Both the position numbers and the translations under genes were made by a program. Shown in pieces: positions 50,017 to 63,192 of a DNA stretch of 64,000 nucleotides. This DNA comes from Coffea arabica (lineage: Eukaryota > Streptophyta > Magnoliopsida > Gentianales > Rubiaceae). Each line of letters begins with the position of its first letter. Positions within the stretch are counted from its first letter, which is position 1. Location: positions 13,083,557-13,147,556 of the forward strand of contig NC_092320.1 of assembly GCF_036785885.1 (NCBI RefSeq). Reading direction: 5' to 3'. Under the pieces are notes generated by a model. The model was not told where the DNA came from and searched no databases. It worked only from the letters and a program-made list of their open reading frames with translations.

Positions 50017-53000
50017 TCAAAGGGGCCCTGGGAAAGTCCCATTCTCCCTCTGCTCGTTCCATCTCTCAACCTGTAGAAATGTAGCAGAAACTAGTTAGAA
50101 TGCATTCAAAACTATGGTAAAATGGTAGAATGTTATCATCCTATTGCATATGGTAAAATAGTAGTCAAAGACGTTTATATAATATAATAAACATAAAAAG
50201 TGGGAACGCTGGAAAGCCAATAAAAGATTTGGTGTTGTACCACTTGGTAATTCAAAAAGGCCATCCCCATCAGCCATTTAATATATCTCCCTCAAACAAC
50301 TAGAGGTTTTCCATACGCCATTACTAGAGGTGTCAAGAAGATAAAACGGGCTGCACAGAAATTCACATGAGAGTTGCAAGCAACTTCAAGCTCACAATCC
50401 AAAACTTACTCCGAAAGGAACTAAAACAGATAGTCAAACATAAAAGAAAAACCATAGCTGTTTTTGTTAATAACGATTAAGTTTTAACTATGATGTCATG
50501 TCACCACCCAATTCCCGTGTAACATAAAGGAGCAATAGTTTCCAATTGCAATGCCATCTCAAGCAGAATCACACATGAAATGGGACTTTTTATGAGGACA
50601 ACAGTGCTCATATCTGACCTTTTGAAGAGGACTGCTGTCCCCCAAGCCTATGACAATCAATACCAACATTCAACAGGTAAAAGCAATTCTACATATATAT
50701 ATATATATATATATATACTTACTTACCCATTCACCAGGACAGAGGGACCTATAGTACTTGGCAAATTTTTCACATTCTCCAGAATCATCACCCTTGGCAG
50801 CCAAGCACCTGAAATCCAAAAAAGTGTTGAATCTGTGTAAACCAAATCATTATGATAGACCAACAAAAGCTTTACTGTGCTCTAAAGAGAAAACCAGGCA
50901 AGAGTAAAACCTATATCAATTACATATTCAACCGATAGAAAATCATCTTGAGTACCAAGATAAATATTTCTGTACTCACTCTTTTCTTTTTCCCCCCCAA
51001 ACATCAAACCCTATTCATGAGCTTCTAGATTTAAAATGTTAGGGAGTAGTAATCTAGTCAAGTAAAAATATTTTAACTTAATCAGGCACTTTCAAAAGAT
51101 ATTTGCCTAAAGGTTTCAGCCTACACCTTCTTAACAAACACAAAACTAACTTAAGATTTCTCTTTCAACAACTGAGGGCTAGAATCAAAACTACGTAAGT
51201 TCAATGGTTTTACCGGAGTTGTTCCATGACACAGAAAAAAAATTGGTTTCTATGACACACTATTAAGCAATCAACAGCCACTCATATGTAACAAAGTCCA
51301 ATGACCAGAAAAGCCTTATGCAGCCACAACTGACAGAGCATGTCCTTTTAAGATAATTGGTTTTATGGCATATTATTCAACAACCACTGGTGTGTAACTA
51401 GTCCAATACCCAGAGATGCCTCATGCAGCCAAAACTGATAGACCATTACCTGTGGAACTCAATGTAGCGTGTGAAACAGTGTCTAGTTTGATTAGTTGTT
51501 GGGAATCGGAAGTCAGCTGGTGCAGTCTTCAGTTCAATCTGACAATATTAGCATACAAATATTACTAAGAAGAGTGTAAGACAACTGTTCAACACTAAAT
51601 TGCGTCTTCCGCTTTCTCATCATAAATCACACACTTAATTCACTACATAAAATGAAAAGGAAAACTATCAAAAGTTCAGAGAAGCAAACATTGTCACTTT
51701 AGAAAAAAGGTGAACAAGAAAAGTATTTTAACAAGTTACTTAATAGTTAAAATATTGAATAAGCATGTTTCCACTTAAGACGGCGTTCTCCTCCATCATG
51801 CTTAGATTTCATTGTAATATTTCCCAAGACATCATATCCTACCAGAATTCCAATAGTTTCGAGGCAGGAGACATCCACAGCAAGAATACATAGTTTTGAC
51901 CCGATTGTAATTATGAGCTAAATCATGCTTTGCATGCTAAGAAGCTCTAGCCTAGGCACAGATAAAACATCTTTTCTCAGAATTAAAATTTCAACACATC
52001 ATAATCATGAGATAGAAGACATTAAGCGTGTTCAGAACTAAGGCTTTCAACAAAACTGGATGCACTTCCATGCTTTTTTGAATAAGAATGTCCAATTGAT
52101 AAAGAAAGAATTTTTTGAACAGGCAACTTTCAAAGAATGAATCAATAAAATCACAACCTCAAGAAAACCTTTTTTTTTTTTTTTTTTTTTTAGGTGTGTC
52201 CCGCAGGGAGTGGACCCCGCAGACTATTCACCACCCTCAGCAACTTGCTGGCAGCAAGGTTCGAACCAGGGACCTGAGGCTCCATCTTCAGCAACCTCAA
52301 CTACCAGACCAAGCCCCTGAGGGCGACCTCAAGAAAACCTAATTCCTGCATATGACAGTTCTGTTCTGAAATCAAAAGGAAGGAAAAAAGTTCACTCTTG
52401 AGGCTAAAGGACAGTCCAGACGAAAGAAAAATTGTTTTTGTCTATTGTGGCAAATGAAAAATACTTTATCAGCAGACCTCACACACTCTGACATGAGATA
52501 GTCACCTCACACACTGTGAAATGAGATACTATTTGGCCCAAAGGACTAGAAATAAAAGTGCATTTACACAAAGGGCCAGCTATGGCTCCCTTTAGCTGTC
52601 AACAAGACTAGATAAAGAAAACATTTTACAATTGAGTCAAGAAAAGTAAACTACAATTTACATTCTCCTTCTATAAACAACTATTTGGCTAAAAAAATTA
52701 ACAAATATAAACCACAACCAACATGCTCTATGATGAGCAACCATTTGGCCAAATAATTAATAAGTAGACCATCTGGAAATGAATAAAGCCTAGGTATGAG
52801 AACCAGTAACTTAAAAGAGCAGGCAAGGATATAGAGATCCCCAGAGTAATATTCCAAGAAGGTAGATTTCTTCTCTCAGTCTGGACTAAAGAACAAAGTC
52901 TACTTCAATCCTTATATCACCATGAAAAGAGAAGGGGGAGTCAACAACAAACTATGTCACCTTATAGGGATTTTAGGCTGGATTTTGAATTTTTATCTGC

Positions 53001-54675
53001 TTAGTATCCTCATAGTCATGAGAGAACTTAAACTATGAAAGCTCTTGCTTGGCTATTGGAGAAAGTGGGAAAGAAGGCATTCTGTCTCTTGGTATGGAAC
53101 CCCACATTCACCTGTAATCTGAAACATTTTCAAGTATGACAATTAAAATACAGAGCTTTGAGAGCATAGAGAACCAATATGGGATTCGCTACAACAACCC
53201 AATTTTCGATCGGCATTAGGAGTACACAATTCTTCCCTTCATGTATGGATACTCATAAGAAAATCTTCCTGACTTGATATATTATACAGATGGAACATTG
53301 GGGGCACCCGTGGATGGGGTTTTCTTGTTTTCTTCGTTTTTTTTTTTTTGGGGGGGGGGGGGGAGCACAAAGAAAAGAAGGAAAGAAATATTAAAAAGTT
53401 TACAAAGAGAAAGAAGGAAAACAAGTCTTTTAGTAATTTCCCATATCATATCTCAAATTCCAAACATCCAGGTAGCAGGACATTTCCCTTTCCTCAATAA
53501 ATTTACTATCAAAGGAAACCCAAACTAAATAAAGGCACAAACTTTTCTCTAAGAAAAACAAAACAGCAAATGTGCACATCCAACTAACTCTATGGTTTTG
53601 TTATAAAAATAACTCCATCATCCTTTCATACAGCTGCTTGCTTTCAACAAGAGTTCGTTCAGATTTGATAGCAATGTATTTCTTTACAAATACTTTGCTT
53701 TTAGGCCTCACTAGGTTTAAACTTTTCAGAAAAGCTATATCTATTTATGCTTCCCCTACAATCATTGGAAATTTATTCTACCATGAAATTAAACCCCTAG
53801 CACTCCAAAATGGTTCTTGACAACAAGAAATTTGGGCTCATCTCTCACCAAGGCTTGACAAGGCACAATATGGCAATCCAATCCCAAAAATTCCAACTTT
53901 CTCAAAAAAAACTAAATAAACATCCACTGCTTGACCTAATACTGGATATTGAAAGATAACACTTCAACAAGAACATCTACTGAATATCTGTTTACTTGGG
54001 ATTTCCAACAAGAAGCTGAAAACCCACGATCATATATTGCATAAAAGCTAACATCTTGTTGAAATTCCTAACCACACCCATCTTAGAAGCAACTATACCA
54101 TAGCTGCAACTTTGCCCCCTGGTAGGCATGAATGCCAACCATCATTTGCTTTTCCTCTTTAATTCTGAACCATATAAGTTCTATAACTAGATTCAAAACC
54201 AATTTCTTCTGTGTTAAAACTGAATGCCAACACCGCACTCTTTTAGTTCCCAAATTAAAATACCCATTAACCAATGCCTTTTACTGATTAATTCAAGCAT
54301 AAATCTCCATAAAATCATTCATTTCTTGGATCTCTTGCACATTGTTTTATACTAGCTTTTAACCCAGAATTTCCTTCACACTTAAACCATATTTTCACAA
54401 TTTTCTGCCAATAAAATACATGCAAAGATAACAGAAAATACATTGACTGAGTGGGATATATATACATAACCACGTTGTATGAGTCCATTGTGTACAGAAC
54501 CGGCAATTGAATCAAATCATTAACAGATCACATAAAAAGGATAATGTACATAATCTCATCAGCAATCAATTAAGACGAAATTGAAACCACAATAAAACAA
54601 AGGTAGAAAATCATAGACTAAAATCCCTTAAAAATTAATGGATTAATTTCATTATTTTCAGTTTACCTCAGCCAT
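50017..54675 (-). CDS. COX6B: Cytochrome c oxidase subunit 6b (COX6B)
   Basis: Subunit of mitochondrial complex IV on the intermembrane-space side. Four exons: 54675-54667 (only M-A-E), 51538-51450, 50808-50727, 50070-50017, giving 77 aa, the usual length of the short plant form. The twin cysteine fold is complete: C24-x9-C34 (CFTRYIEFHRC) and C45-x10-C56 (CEKFAKYYRSLC). The C-terminus VERWNEQRENGTFPGPL is typical. Intron 1 is over 3.1 kb and holds a SINE at 52171-52325. An (AT)n run lies just past the exon 3 donor. Nothing suggests loss of function. Confidence 0.95.
52171..52325 (-). mobile_element. SINE, third family, in COX6B intron 1
   Basis: Same orientation as the gene (minus): GGGGCTTGGTCTGG box-A region, CTGGTTCGAACC box B, then CTGCGGG...CCTGCGGGA and an A tail (T run 52171-52191). 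A perfect 15-bp duplication ACCTCAAGAAAACCT flanks it (52156-52170, 52326-52340). Closely related to the copy at 63367-63511. Confidence 0.92.
53350..53363. repeat. Poly-T/poly-G tract in COX6B intron 1
   Basis: A run of T (from 53339) turns directly into a run of about 14 G. Low-complexity sequence with no coding meaning. Confidence 0.8.
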
Positions 54676-56631
54676 TTGACGAGACGGGATCGATCGAAAA
54701 TGATGTGAAAATGAGACAGAGCACTTTCTTCTGGTCGGCGGGAGAGAGTGTTGGAAACTAGAATTGTTACGTTTTGTTTCAATGATTAGTAGCAGTAGAA
54801 TTAGCTCAGATTAGTTTGCAACCCTTAATATTTTCTTAGTTTTTACTTTTCGCCCTTCACCTTTTAGTTTTTGACACATAGCCCCCAACTGTCTTACAAA
54901 AGCTCTGGTAAAAATATTTTTTTTTCCCAAAATAAGGTTACATATACCTTACAATTGCAAGATCAGTACAACAAATTAGTTGTCATTTAATTTACAACTA
55001 ATACCCGCAATTGATTTAGAGAAATGCCAAACTAGAAATAGAGCAATCTCATAATTAACTTGTATACAACTTATACACTTAATTTAATTTAATGGAAAAG
55101 GCATTCTTCATGCGTTTGTTCAAGAAAAGTAAATCATGAGGGAAAAGAGCAAAAAGAAAATGAGAAGGCAAAGGTGATTTATGCATTATTCCTTGGTTTG
55201 GCAGTTTTTTTTTTTTTTAAGTCACAAGTATATTAGTAGAATTTTCAAAACTATGACAAACGGGTCATTTTGAATCTCTTGCTCCCAATTTATGCATAGG
55301 AAAATAGTTCTTGAAATACATTTAGCTCCAAATATAGTGGTTAAGAAAAATTAAGGGAATAAGTGGAGCGCTGATTTTAAATATAAGGGAATAAGTGGTT
55401 AAGAAAAATTAAGACTACGCGTGGGTAAAAATTGAAGATATATTAGAAGTATCAACAAAACGTGTTTATTTTGCATGTTGGAGACACACAACTCTAGACT
55501 TTTTAGCCAATTTCCTAATGTGTGGATTTTTTGGTATGAAGTTATATAAGGATGGGAAAATTTGGAGATTAGTTATTGTTTTTGGCAATTGATGAACAAC
55601 AAAGAGGTAAAAGAGTGATAAACCACATAAATATGAGGAAATTATAATGGTAAACGCAAAATTAGGAGGAAAACTTATAATTAAGCTTTCTCTAATCAAT
55701 TAACTGTCTATTTTAGGTAGCATATCTTTTATTCTTGCTCCCACAAAAAAAAATTTTTTTGTTGTAGAATAGCTCTAATTCTCATTACTTAAATCCAGCC
55801 AAATCCCTATAATACATATATTTAAAATATCATATCTCTATATTTTTTTCTCATAAGTTGCAATGATAAACCTCTTCGAGTATTCCTATCTTCCACATGT
55901 TTAGGTGAAATTTCTCTGATAGGCTCCGGCTTTTTCCGTTTAATAGGTCTCCATATTTAAGAGGAAGTTTGGGTTTTATATTGTTAGAATTTCAATTTTT
56001 GCTATCCATTCTCTTAAAAGAAGTTAAATCATATTATTAACGATAATTTTTAATGCTTTTAGTTTACAAGAAGATGATGGCTAACAAGTAGCAGCATGTT
56101 CTTCAACTAATGATCAAATTACGAGACAGTGATACTTTATTACAAGGTACCACTACATCAGTAGATGTGTTACTGCTGTTTCTAAAAATTGATATGGAAT
56201 TCAGGTTAGTGAAACCCTATATGTCCACCGATGCAAAAGTTCAAAGGTGTCTCTAAACCAAAGTTTTCTTTTGTACACTCTCTCTTTTTTCTGATCATTA
56301 AAAGCATGAAAGTTTACGTGTAAAAAAAGTTTTTATTACATGTCAAATATCCTTATGATGAGTGAACCCTACATGCTTATTTACTCATCCCCAAACCACC
56401 AATCCTAAAATGTCTCAACCCCCGAAAAATTGCAGTTGAATTCGCATCACCTAAAAAATAGTAGACGGCCTCTTTCATACACGTTGACTGACTAAGTAAA
56501 ATGCTAAAAGAGAGAGAAAAGGAAGAAATGTTCAACAGAGTCCAGTAATAATACTTCGTAATTAAACCACCTTCATTGATTTGTAAACCATCTTGGAAAG
56601 ACCATTGTTGTTCCATACTGCATATTTGCTC
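54676..56631. other. Intergenic between COX6B and the second tetraspanin
   Basis: A bidirectional upstream region of about 2 kb: COX6B is transcribed leftward and the tetraspanin rightward from here. AT-rich; no gene or element recognised. The far right encodes no extra in-frame ATG before 56632. Confidence 0.5.
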
Positions 56632-58125
56632 ATGGCTGAGAATTCTGCTCCCCCAGAAGAAGTTGTAGTGCCTGTTCCAGAAGAAAAAAATGAAGCCAAA
56701 GAAAAAGAAGTCGTGGTGACTATTCCTGAAGCAAAAAATGAAGCCGAAGAAAAAGAAGTTGCAGTGCTTATTTCTGAAGCAAAAAATGAAGCCAAAGAAA
56801 AAGAAGCTAAAGAAATCCCTGATGATACTACCACCACTGCTGCTGCTGCCACTACTAATACTAGTGTGGCAGCTAAAACAGATAAAATGAAGATTATTGT
56901 GCTTTCATTAACCGTACTTTCATTTCTTCTTTCCTTTCCAATCCTCTTTTCAATCGCTTGGTTGCTGTACTTGAGACAATATGACTGTGAAAACCTTCTT
57001 GACTTGCCAAAGTTACAACTTGTGATTGTCATTGGTCTAGCAATTGTCTTCTTTGTGAGCAACTTTGTAGTGAAATTTGGAAGCCGGTTTCCTATGCTTG
57101 GACTTCTCTTAGTTGTGGTGCCACTGATTTTGATGCTGATTGTTGGTCTTGGACTTGAGGGTGCTTTTGACATGGAAGCTCGTACCATACCCGGTACTCC
57201 TAGATGGCTTGAGTTCAGGGTGGATAATGACTACAATTGGAAGGATATCAAATCCTGCTTGTATGCTACAACGACATGTAGAGAGTTGGCGTTAAGGTCT
57301 TATACCACCAAATCCTTTGACTTCACAGCAAGCAAATTATCATCGATTGAGGTACTAAGCTAATATAAATGTCACATGAAATAGTATACGTGTGCTTGAG
57401 TAGACATTACAGACAAAGAATTGTTTGGCTGGTCGAATATATATATAGGTATATGTAAAATATAAATCACTAGTTTTGCATATGGCATATCCTAAAAACA
57501 TGTTGAATGCTATTGGCTTAGTTTTGCATGAGAAAATTAGTTTTGAAACTAATTTCTACATTAGCAGAATACTTCTTTTTCAATGGTTCATACACATGTT
57601 ATTAGGCAGTGTTTGATACTTTAATTCAACCAACAACTTAAAAAAAAAAATTATGATCGAATTTTTTTCAATAAATAGTGTGCTTAGTTTGAGTGATTTG
57701 TGTTTTCTTTGGTCATATCACTTCTACAATTGCACCTCTATTTACATTTTACATTTACTCACTGGACTGTTTTTTACATTGGCGCAATTGTCTAGTCTGG
57801 TTGTTGTCTGCCGCCAACAAGCTGTGGAATGGAGTACGTGAATGCCACATTCTGGAGGAAAGAAGATTCAACACTGGATGCGTCCAACCTATTGGAGAGG
57901 GATTGTGATCTATGGAAGAATGATGAAACCATTCTGTGCTACAACTGCCAAGCCTGTAAAGATGGATTTCTCAAACCATTACTTGGTAAATGGCAGAACA
58001 TTGGGACCTTCCTCGTTGTCATGGCTGCTCTGCTTTCAGTCTCGCATCTGTTGCTTTTTATTTCTACAATGTGGGAGCAACTTCGAGGATACCATAAAAG
58101 CAAATTAATCGCACATTCATTTTAA
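56632..58125 (+). CDS. Tetraspanin with charged repeat N-terminal tail (TET15-like)
   Basis: Two exons, 56632-57351 and 57796-58125, give 349 aa, longer than usual for plant tetraspanins (about 260-285) because of a roughly 85-residue N-terminal extension. That extension holds three 16-residue units (EEKNEAKEKEVVV, EAKNEAEEKEVAV, EAKNEAKEKEAKE) followed by a Thr/Ala stretch. Then come helix 1 (IIVLSLTVLSFLLSFPILFS), helices 2 and 3, and the extracellular loop with SGCCLPPTSCGMEY and CYNCQACKDG. Helix 4 is near the C-terminus. The phase-0 intron falls exactly before SGCC, as in the TET8-like gene. An N-terminal extension is, as I recall, a feature of Arabidopsis TET15; the subgroup is therefore tentative while tetraspanin itself is firm. 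Confidence 0.88.
56686..56817 (+). repeat. 48-bp coding minisatellite in the tetraspanin N-terminus
   Basis: About three in-frame copies of a 48-bp unit (GAAGCAAAAAATGAAGCC followed by GAAGAAAAAGAAGTTG-like sequence), encoding a 16-residue Glu/Lys/Ala-rich repeat. The third copy is cut short by an AAGEI-type change. Lies before the first membrane helix. Confidence 0.85.
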
Positions 58126-59071
58126 CTGACTAAGAGTTATTAGATGAGGTTTTGGATTTGCAAGCTATTTCATCCTTTGTTCTTTACTTTGTTATACATC
58201 TTTTTCGTGTATAATCGGGGACATCTTTGATGCTATGGTCATCTTGGTTTTCGGTTTTTCACCATCCCTTGACAGAAGCAGAAGCTACCAATTTTTTCCA
58301 TGCTATCAAGCTCTTCTTTGATTGTCATATGGGCAAAAGTATGTTTTGGATTATATACCACGAATTTTTAAGGAGTCGTAAGTTATCATTTCCTGAACTC
58401 CAAAATCTTGGTTTCATCAGGCAAATCACACTGACTAATTAGGAGTGGTCAGTTATAAAACCTCCACCATTAGGTGCCAATACGACAAATTTGTTTTATC
58501 ATACACAAGCCAATTATCCTTATTAAGCTTTACCAAAACCAAAACTCTCCTCCTCCCATCCTGAATTCATGCACAGTGCAGACTAGGATGAAACAAGATG
58601 CAAGGAAAACCACAGGATTGAAGAGACTGCATCTCTTCTGAGTATTCAATGACATGAATATCAGCATCCATGGGCGTCTCTTGATTGATAAGTACTTTCT
58701 TCAAGGTGATTAATATATTCCTTGCTATTTTCCAATCCCAAACCTTATTATGCCCCAACCTAAGCCCAACAGAGGGAGACCAAGCGGGAGAATAGAAGGG
58801 AGGAGACATAAGTCAAAATAAACTACACAAACATATCTGGACTGCAAAAGGACAATAAAAGAGGAAAGCTATATTATACAGAAGCTAACAACATGCTACA
58901 ATTCTTGTAGTAAAATTTGGCTAAAGCCATGAAACAGGTTACGATAACTTACAAGGAATTCTCAGAGTTAACGAGTACAAGCCTACAAGCTAGTATTTGG
59001 TAAATCATCAACACAAGATTCTACTAAGTTGCATACGAAGGGACACCAGGATCCAGTTTTGGCTGATACAT
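58126..59071. other. Convergent spacer between tetraspanin and FLX-like gene
   Basis: Short region holding the 3' ends of two converging genes. No further gene seen; small frames here are not convincing. Confidence 0.5.
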
Positions 59072-60510
59072 TCACCTCCGAGCATGCGAGGCATCATATG
59101 TTCCCGTCCATGAAGGATTCCCAGCAGCACCAGCAACAGCTCCTGCTACAGCTCCAACTCCATCAGGAGCACCTGCAGTGACGGAACCACCATACGGGAT
59201 CATTCCCGGGGATATAGGCCCAGCACCCATCGGAACAGCAGGTCTTCCATAATTATCAACATATCCACCACTACCATGTACAGCAGGTGGGTAGAATGTA
59301 TGTGGATTGATGTTGGGTCCACCATACGTGTAGGGAGCTACACAGACACCAAGCATTATTGGCTAAAGGGATCACATTGGAACTTGAGAAAATAATAACT
59401 TGAGAGGATTTCAAAAAACAAACTTGCTACCATGTGCTCTCTTCTCGACATTGAACACCTCGGCACGCAATCTTTCCAGTTCTCCATGCATGCCCACCAT
59501 TTCCTTCTCCATGATTCGCATTTTTTCCACTTTCTCTATGTTTAAACCTTTTTCGTACTCAAATGTCATTCTTTTGCCCAAAAAGAAAGAAATTTGAATT
59601 AAATGCTTGCACTAATATCAGTTAATGGGTGATACCGACCAGAATAAGAAAGCCCAATATGTAGTAATCAGAAGCAACATTACTTTCCTGTTCACCAGAA
59701 AATTATTTATAAAACACACACATATCAAGCACAAAGCAACAGTTTCCAAATCTAAAAAGAGATGCAGGGTGAAAAGCACAAGTGATTGTTTCCACGCTTT
59801 TCCTGTTACTAACAAGGATAAATCACGTTTCGAACTGAAATTAAGCTTTACCACAAAACATAGCATCAAGGATTTCTTAGTCCATAACACATAAAGAAAA
59901 GCTCAGAAGTGAATGTTTCAGCTCATCAAAAAGATGATATTAAAACAATATGAACAGTTGACTCCACTCACCGTAACCTTTGATGTTCTTTCCTTAAACT
60001 ATCGAGTTCAGTATTCATTTCCGGTAATGTTTTGACATCAGCACGGGCTTTCTCCAGCTCCTGACTGGCCTTTTGTACTTGAGCAGTCAGCTCTTTTCTA
60101 GCTAATGCCAGGCTCCGTGCCTCAGAATGTGCTTGCTGCAAGTCCTTCTTTACACTCTCACCAGCTCTGATGTCAACTTCCATTTTTGCTATCCTTTCCA
60201 ATAATACACGAATCTGGATATCACTCTCAGTCTGCATGCTTCTAATATGATCTGCAAGCTTCTGTATTTCTTGCTGAGCAGCAACAAGATCCTGCCTCAA
60301 AGCCCCATGGGAGGCTGCCAACCTATGATTATCCACAGCAAGCTGCTCAATTTCCGCTGCCTGAACAGCCAATCTACTATCTAAAAGCTCAGGAGGAGGA
60401 AGTGGCTCCATCGGACGATGGCCAGCAGGCAATGCACCATGATGAATGAAAGCAGGACCTGGTACAGAACGTCCTTCATGTGCTGATGGTATGTGTTTTC
60501 TCGAAGTCAT
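59072..60510 (-). CDS. FLX-like coiled-coil protein (FLOWERING LOCUS C EXPRESSOR family)
   Basis: FLX and FLX-like proteins support FLC expression with FRIGIDA in Arabidopsis; other members act elsewhere, so the role here is inferred only from family. Three coding exons: 60510-59972, 59570-59431, 59337-59072, giving 314 aa. After a short Pro/Gly/His leader, residues about 45-225 form a long coiled coil. It includes the family block AAEIEQLAVDNHRLAASHGALRQ (positions about 51-73, the most conserved part of FLX proteins) and ends in EKVEKMRIMEKEMVGMHGELE. The C-terminal about 90 residues are Gly/Pro/Ala-rich and disordered (GGYVDNYGRP, AGAVAGAAG). The sequence is closest in my memory to FLX-like 3, a tentative subtype. 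A leader intron (62509-60588) is likely. Confidence 0.88.
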
Positions 60511-60586
60511 TGGATTAAAAAAAAAGCCTCCTCAAGTAAGGGCGGCAAAGTATAACTTTCTCCCCGAGACTATTTAGGATAAATTA

Positions 60587-62510
60587 CCTGCAATATCTTT
60601 AGAAGATGAACAATAAGAAAAAGTAAGAATCTCTTCCAGGTTCCATCTAGAGAGAGAAACACTTAAAGATGTACCCAAAAAGCAAGAAGCAGATACAGGA
60701 GAGTACAAATTATTCAGCTATTCGAACATGCATCATAGGACAAAGTGCACTTGAACTCATGGAGAATAATTTGGAATTCATATTTTAGTACACAAATTGA
60801 AGTATTGAATAAAAATTTTAAATAAAATCAACAACAACAACTAAAGAAGTTAAACTACCATTGGCCAATATCTCATCTATTAGGTCAACATCAGACAAAC
60901 GAGCATCATTTACTGGGATTAGGCAAAAGAACGTTGTAGTGCCAACTATAATCATAAATCAGAGTCAAATCATTCTGATTGCATAGAAAATTTTCCTACC
61001 AAAGTAACCAAGCCAGATGCCTTTTTCTTCCACGATAAGTTGACCAGACAAGAAAGCAGATCCATAATCATTTTCAAACTCAGAAATCACACAAAAATTC
61101 TTCCTTCTGTGTACTAGTACAGTTAAGGCCTGGGATTCCTGAGCATACTTTCAGAGACAACCATTTTGGAACAACTATGTAGTCTCTTTTTTGGGTGTAG
61201 AATCAAGCCATTTAAAGAATCACCCCAACAAATCAGCATTTTCCCCACTGAGAAGTTGTTCGGTGATACTGTTAATTTAACAATTAGAATTCCAAGTTCT
61301 TTCTTGAGAATCAATAATTAGCATGGTCAAAACTCCATTATCTAGTATTTGTCCTATTACATGACAAGAAGTCCACCTAAATGAGCATAAGGATCTAGGC
61401 ATTGAGCAATCTCCACCCTCATCGAAGTTCATAATAATGAAGAAGTTACCATCACCATTATTGCATGATGATATGGTGTCTATGGAAATTTTTGCATTGT
61501 AGAAGTAACAAAGAAACGTTAAAGAAAATCACAAACTCTCTCTTTCAACGACTATTAATCATCATTTGTCACAAGATAGCAAGTAGAACATTAAAGCATG
61601 CCTCAAGTGTCATTAACATGTCAATATTCAGAAAGTTTTAATATGTTGATTATATGATCAACACATGCAGTGTAAAGATCCATATCCTACAATGAACCAG
61701 AATTTAAACGTACCATTTATAAAAGTTGCCACGTTTCACACATCGGCATCTATGAAGCCTAGTTGCCATGCTTCACACACTGCCATCCTGCTTTTAGCAC
61801 ACGATTCTACATTACCACAATTTCTTATTACCTAGACTTCTCAATGGCACTTCCAAAAGATAGTCAAAATATTTAAGATCGAACTTCGCTCATATTTCCC
61901 CGTAATCTGAATTTGTATCATACTTCCCAATAACCTAAAAGCAACCCAAAAAAAGCTTTAAAAAAATCAAAACTTTATCCACAGTGTCCTGCTTTTCACG
62001 AAATTATGCATCACCTGTATTCCCTAAACTTTTTCCAAGAGCCCAGTGAAAAAGCTTAACATTGAAGATACCTCATACTTTCCTATAATCTAAGAACAAC
62101 AGAAAATAATAATACAACAAAAAACAAAACAAAAAAATGAAAAAAAAAGGATCAAAACTGTATGTTTCTTGTGCTCCTCCTCTAATTTCAAACCAAAGCC
62201 ACAATTGCAAATGATCAAGATATGCCTATTTCACAGCAGGATGCAGCAAAAAGCTGCTGTCTCTCCTGAGAAGTACTCCTTCCGCATGCCTAACCAATCA
62301 ATGATTAATGCAACACAAACCCACGTAAAAATCTCCTTTTAAGGCTAAAATCAAGTGTCCCTTTTCCTTTTGCCATTAGAATGACAATTTTACGCTAAAG
62401 AAACAAGAATTGAACCCTGAACCATGAAAATTTTTTTCAAGACAAATTTTGGTTTCTTAAAGCAAATCGAAACAAGCCCAGATAAAGAAAACTGAAAGCA
62501 AGTAATTACC
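60587..62510 (-). promoter_or_regulatory. Predicted 5' UTR intron of the FLX-like gene
   Basis: A good donor (CAG|GTAATT at about 62510/62509) and a good acceptor (GCAG at 60589-60588) on the minus strand bracket about 1.9 kb with no coding potential. This fits a leader intron, common in such genes. Inference only. Confidence 0.45.
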
Positions 62511-62554
62511 TGTTCTCAGGACTGATAAATCGGAGGGTTCACTCCAACCACAGC

Positions 62555-62614
62555 TCATGAATTGGGAAAAATTGCAGCATTAGGTACCAACTCTCGTGGA
62601 GCCATGCCCATCAT
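62555..62614 (-). other. Possible upstream ORF in the FLX-like leader
   Basis: If the first exon lies just upstream of 62510, it contains ATGATGGGC and a 19-codon frame (MMGMAPRELVPNAAIFPNS) ending at TGA 62557-62555. Whether it is in the mRNA depends on the transcription start, which is not visible. Confidence 0.3.
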
Positions 62615-63192
62615 CTAATTGCACTCAAATCGTGGACTCGGGTCACCAAATTGTGGGCTTTTCTAACTCAAAACACTTATGGCCTTTGACGGGATAATTA
62701 AACAGAGGGCAGGGACAGCCCAATAGGTGTTGGGTTGACGAACCCTGGAGTGTATTAAGATTGGAAAGTAAAGAAATAGGTGTCATAAAATTTTGCAGTT
62801 TTTATTAGTATCTTCTAGAGCCCTATAGTTTTTTTTTAAAAAAAAAATTCCAACAGGGGAGGATGGGACCTAAGAAGCTGTGTAAGAGTAAGGGTATTTG
62901 AATTCAGAACTTCTAATTATAAGATGGAAGTGGAATATTTTTTAATTTGGGTTAATACATAATAATAATCCAATTTTTGGGATAGTTAATTTGTTCTTCT
63001 TTTTTTTTTGAGTTAAGTTTTTCTTACATTACACATTCTATTGGAAGGTACTTGTAAACTTTTACTTTTACAAAAATGTTTTCCTCCTATTGCAATTCCT
63101 GTTTGTGGGCTAAAAAGTCAAAACCAAACGAATTGATATTGGAAAAACACTCTAGTAAGAGGATCATGACTCGTGAGAACATATGGAAGATA

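Noticed and set aside
52197-52330. Possible tRNA gene from the GGTTCGAACC-type box
   Set aside because: The A tail and the perfect 15-bp target duplication show it is a SINE, not a functional tRNA.
56562-57188. A 208-codon minus-strand frame rich in serine
   Set aside because: It is the exact antisense of tetraspanin exon 1 and owes its openness and serine richness to the coding repeats on the other strand.
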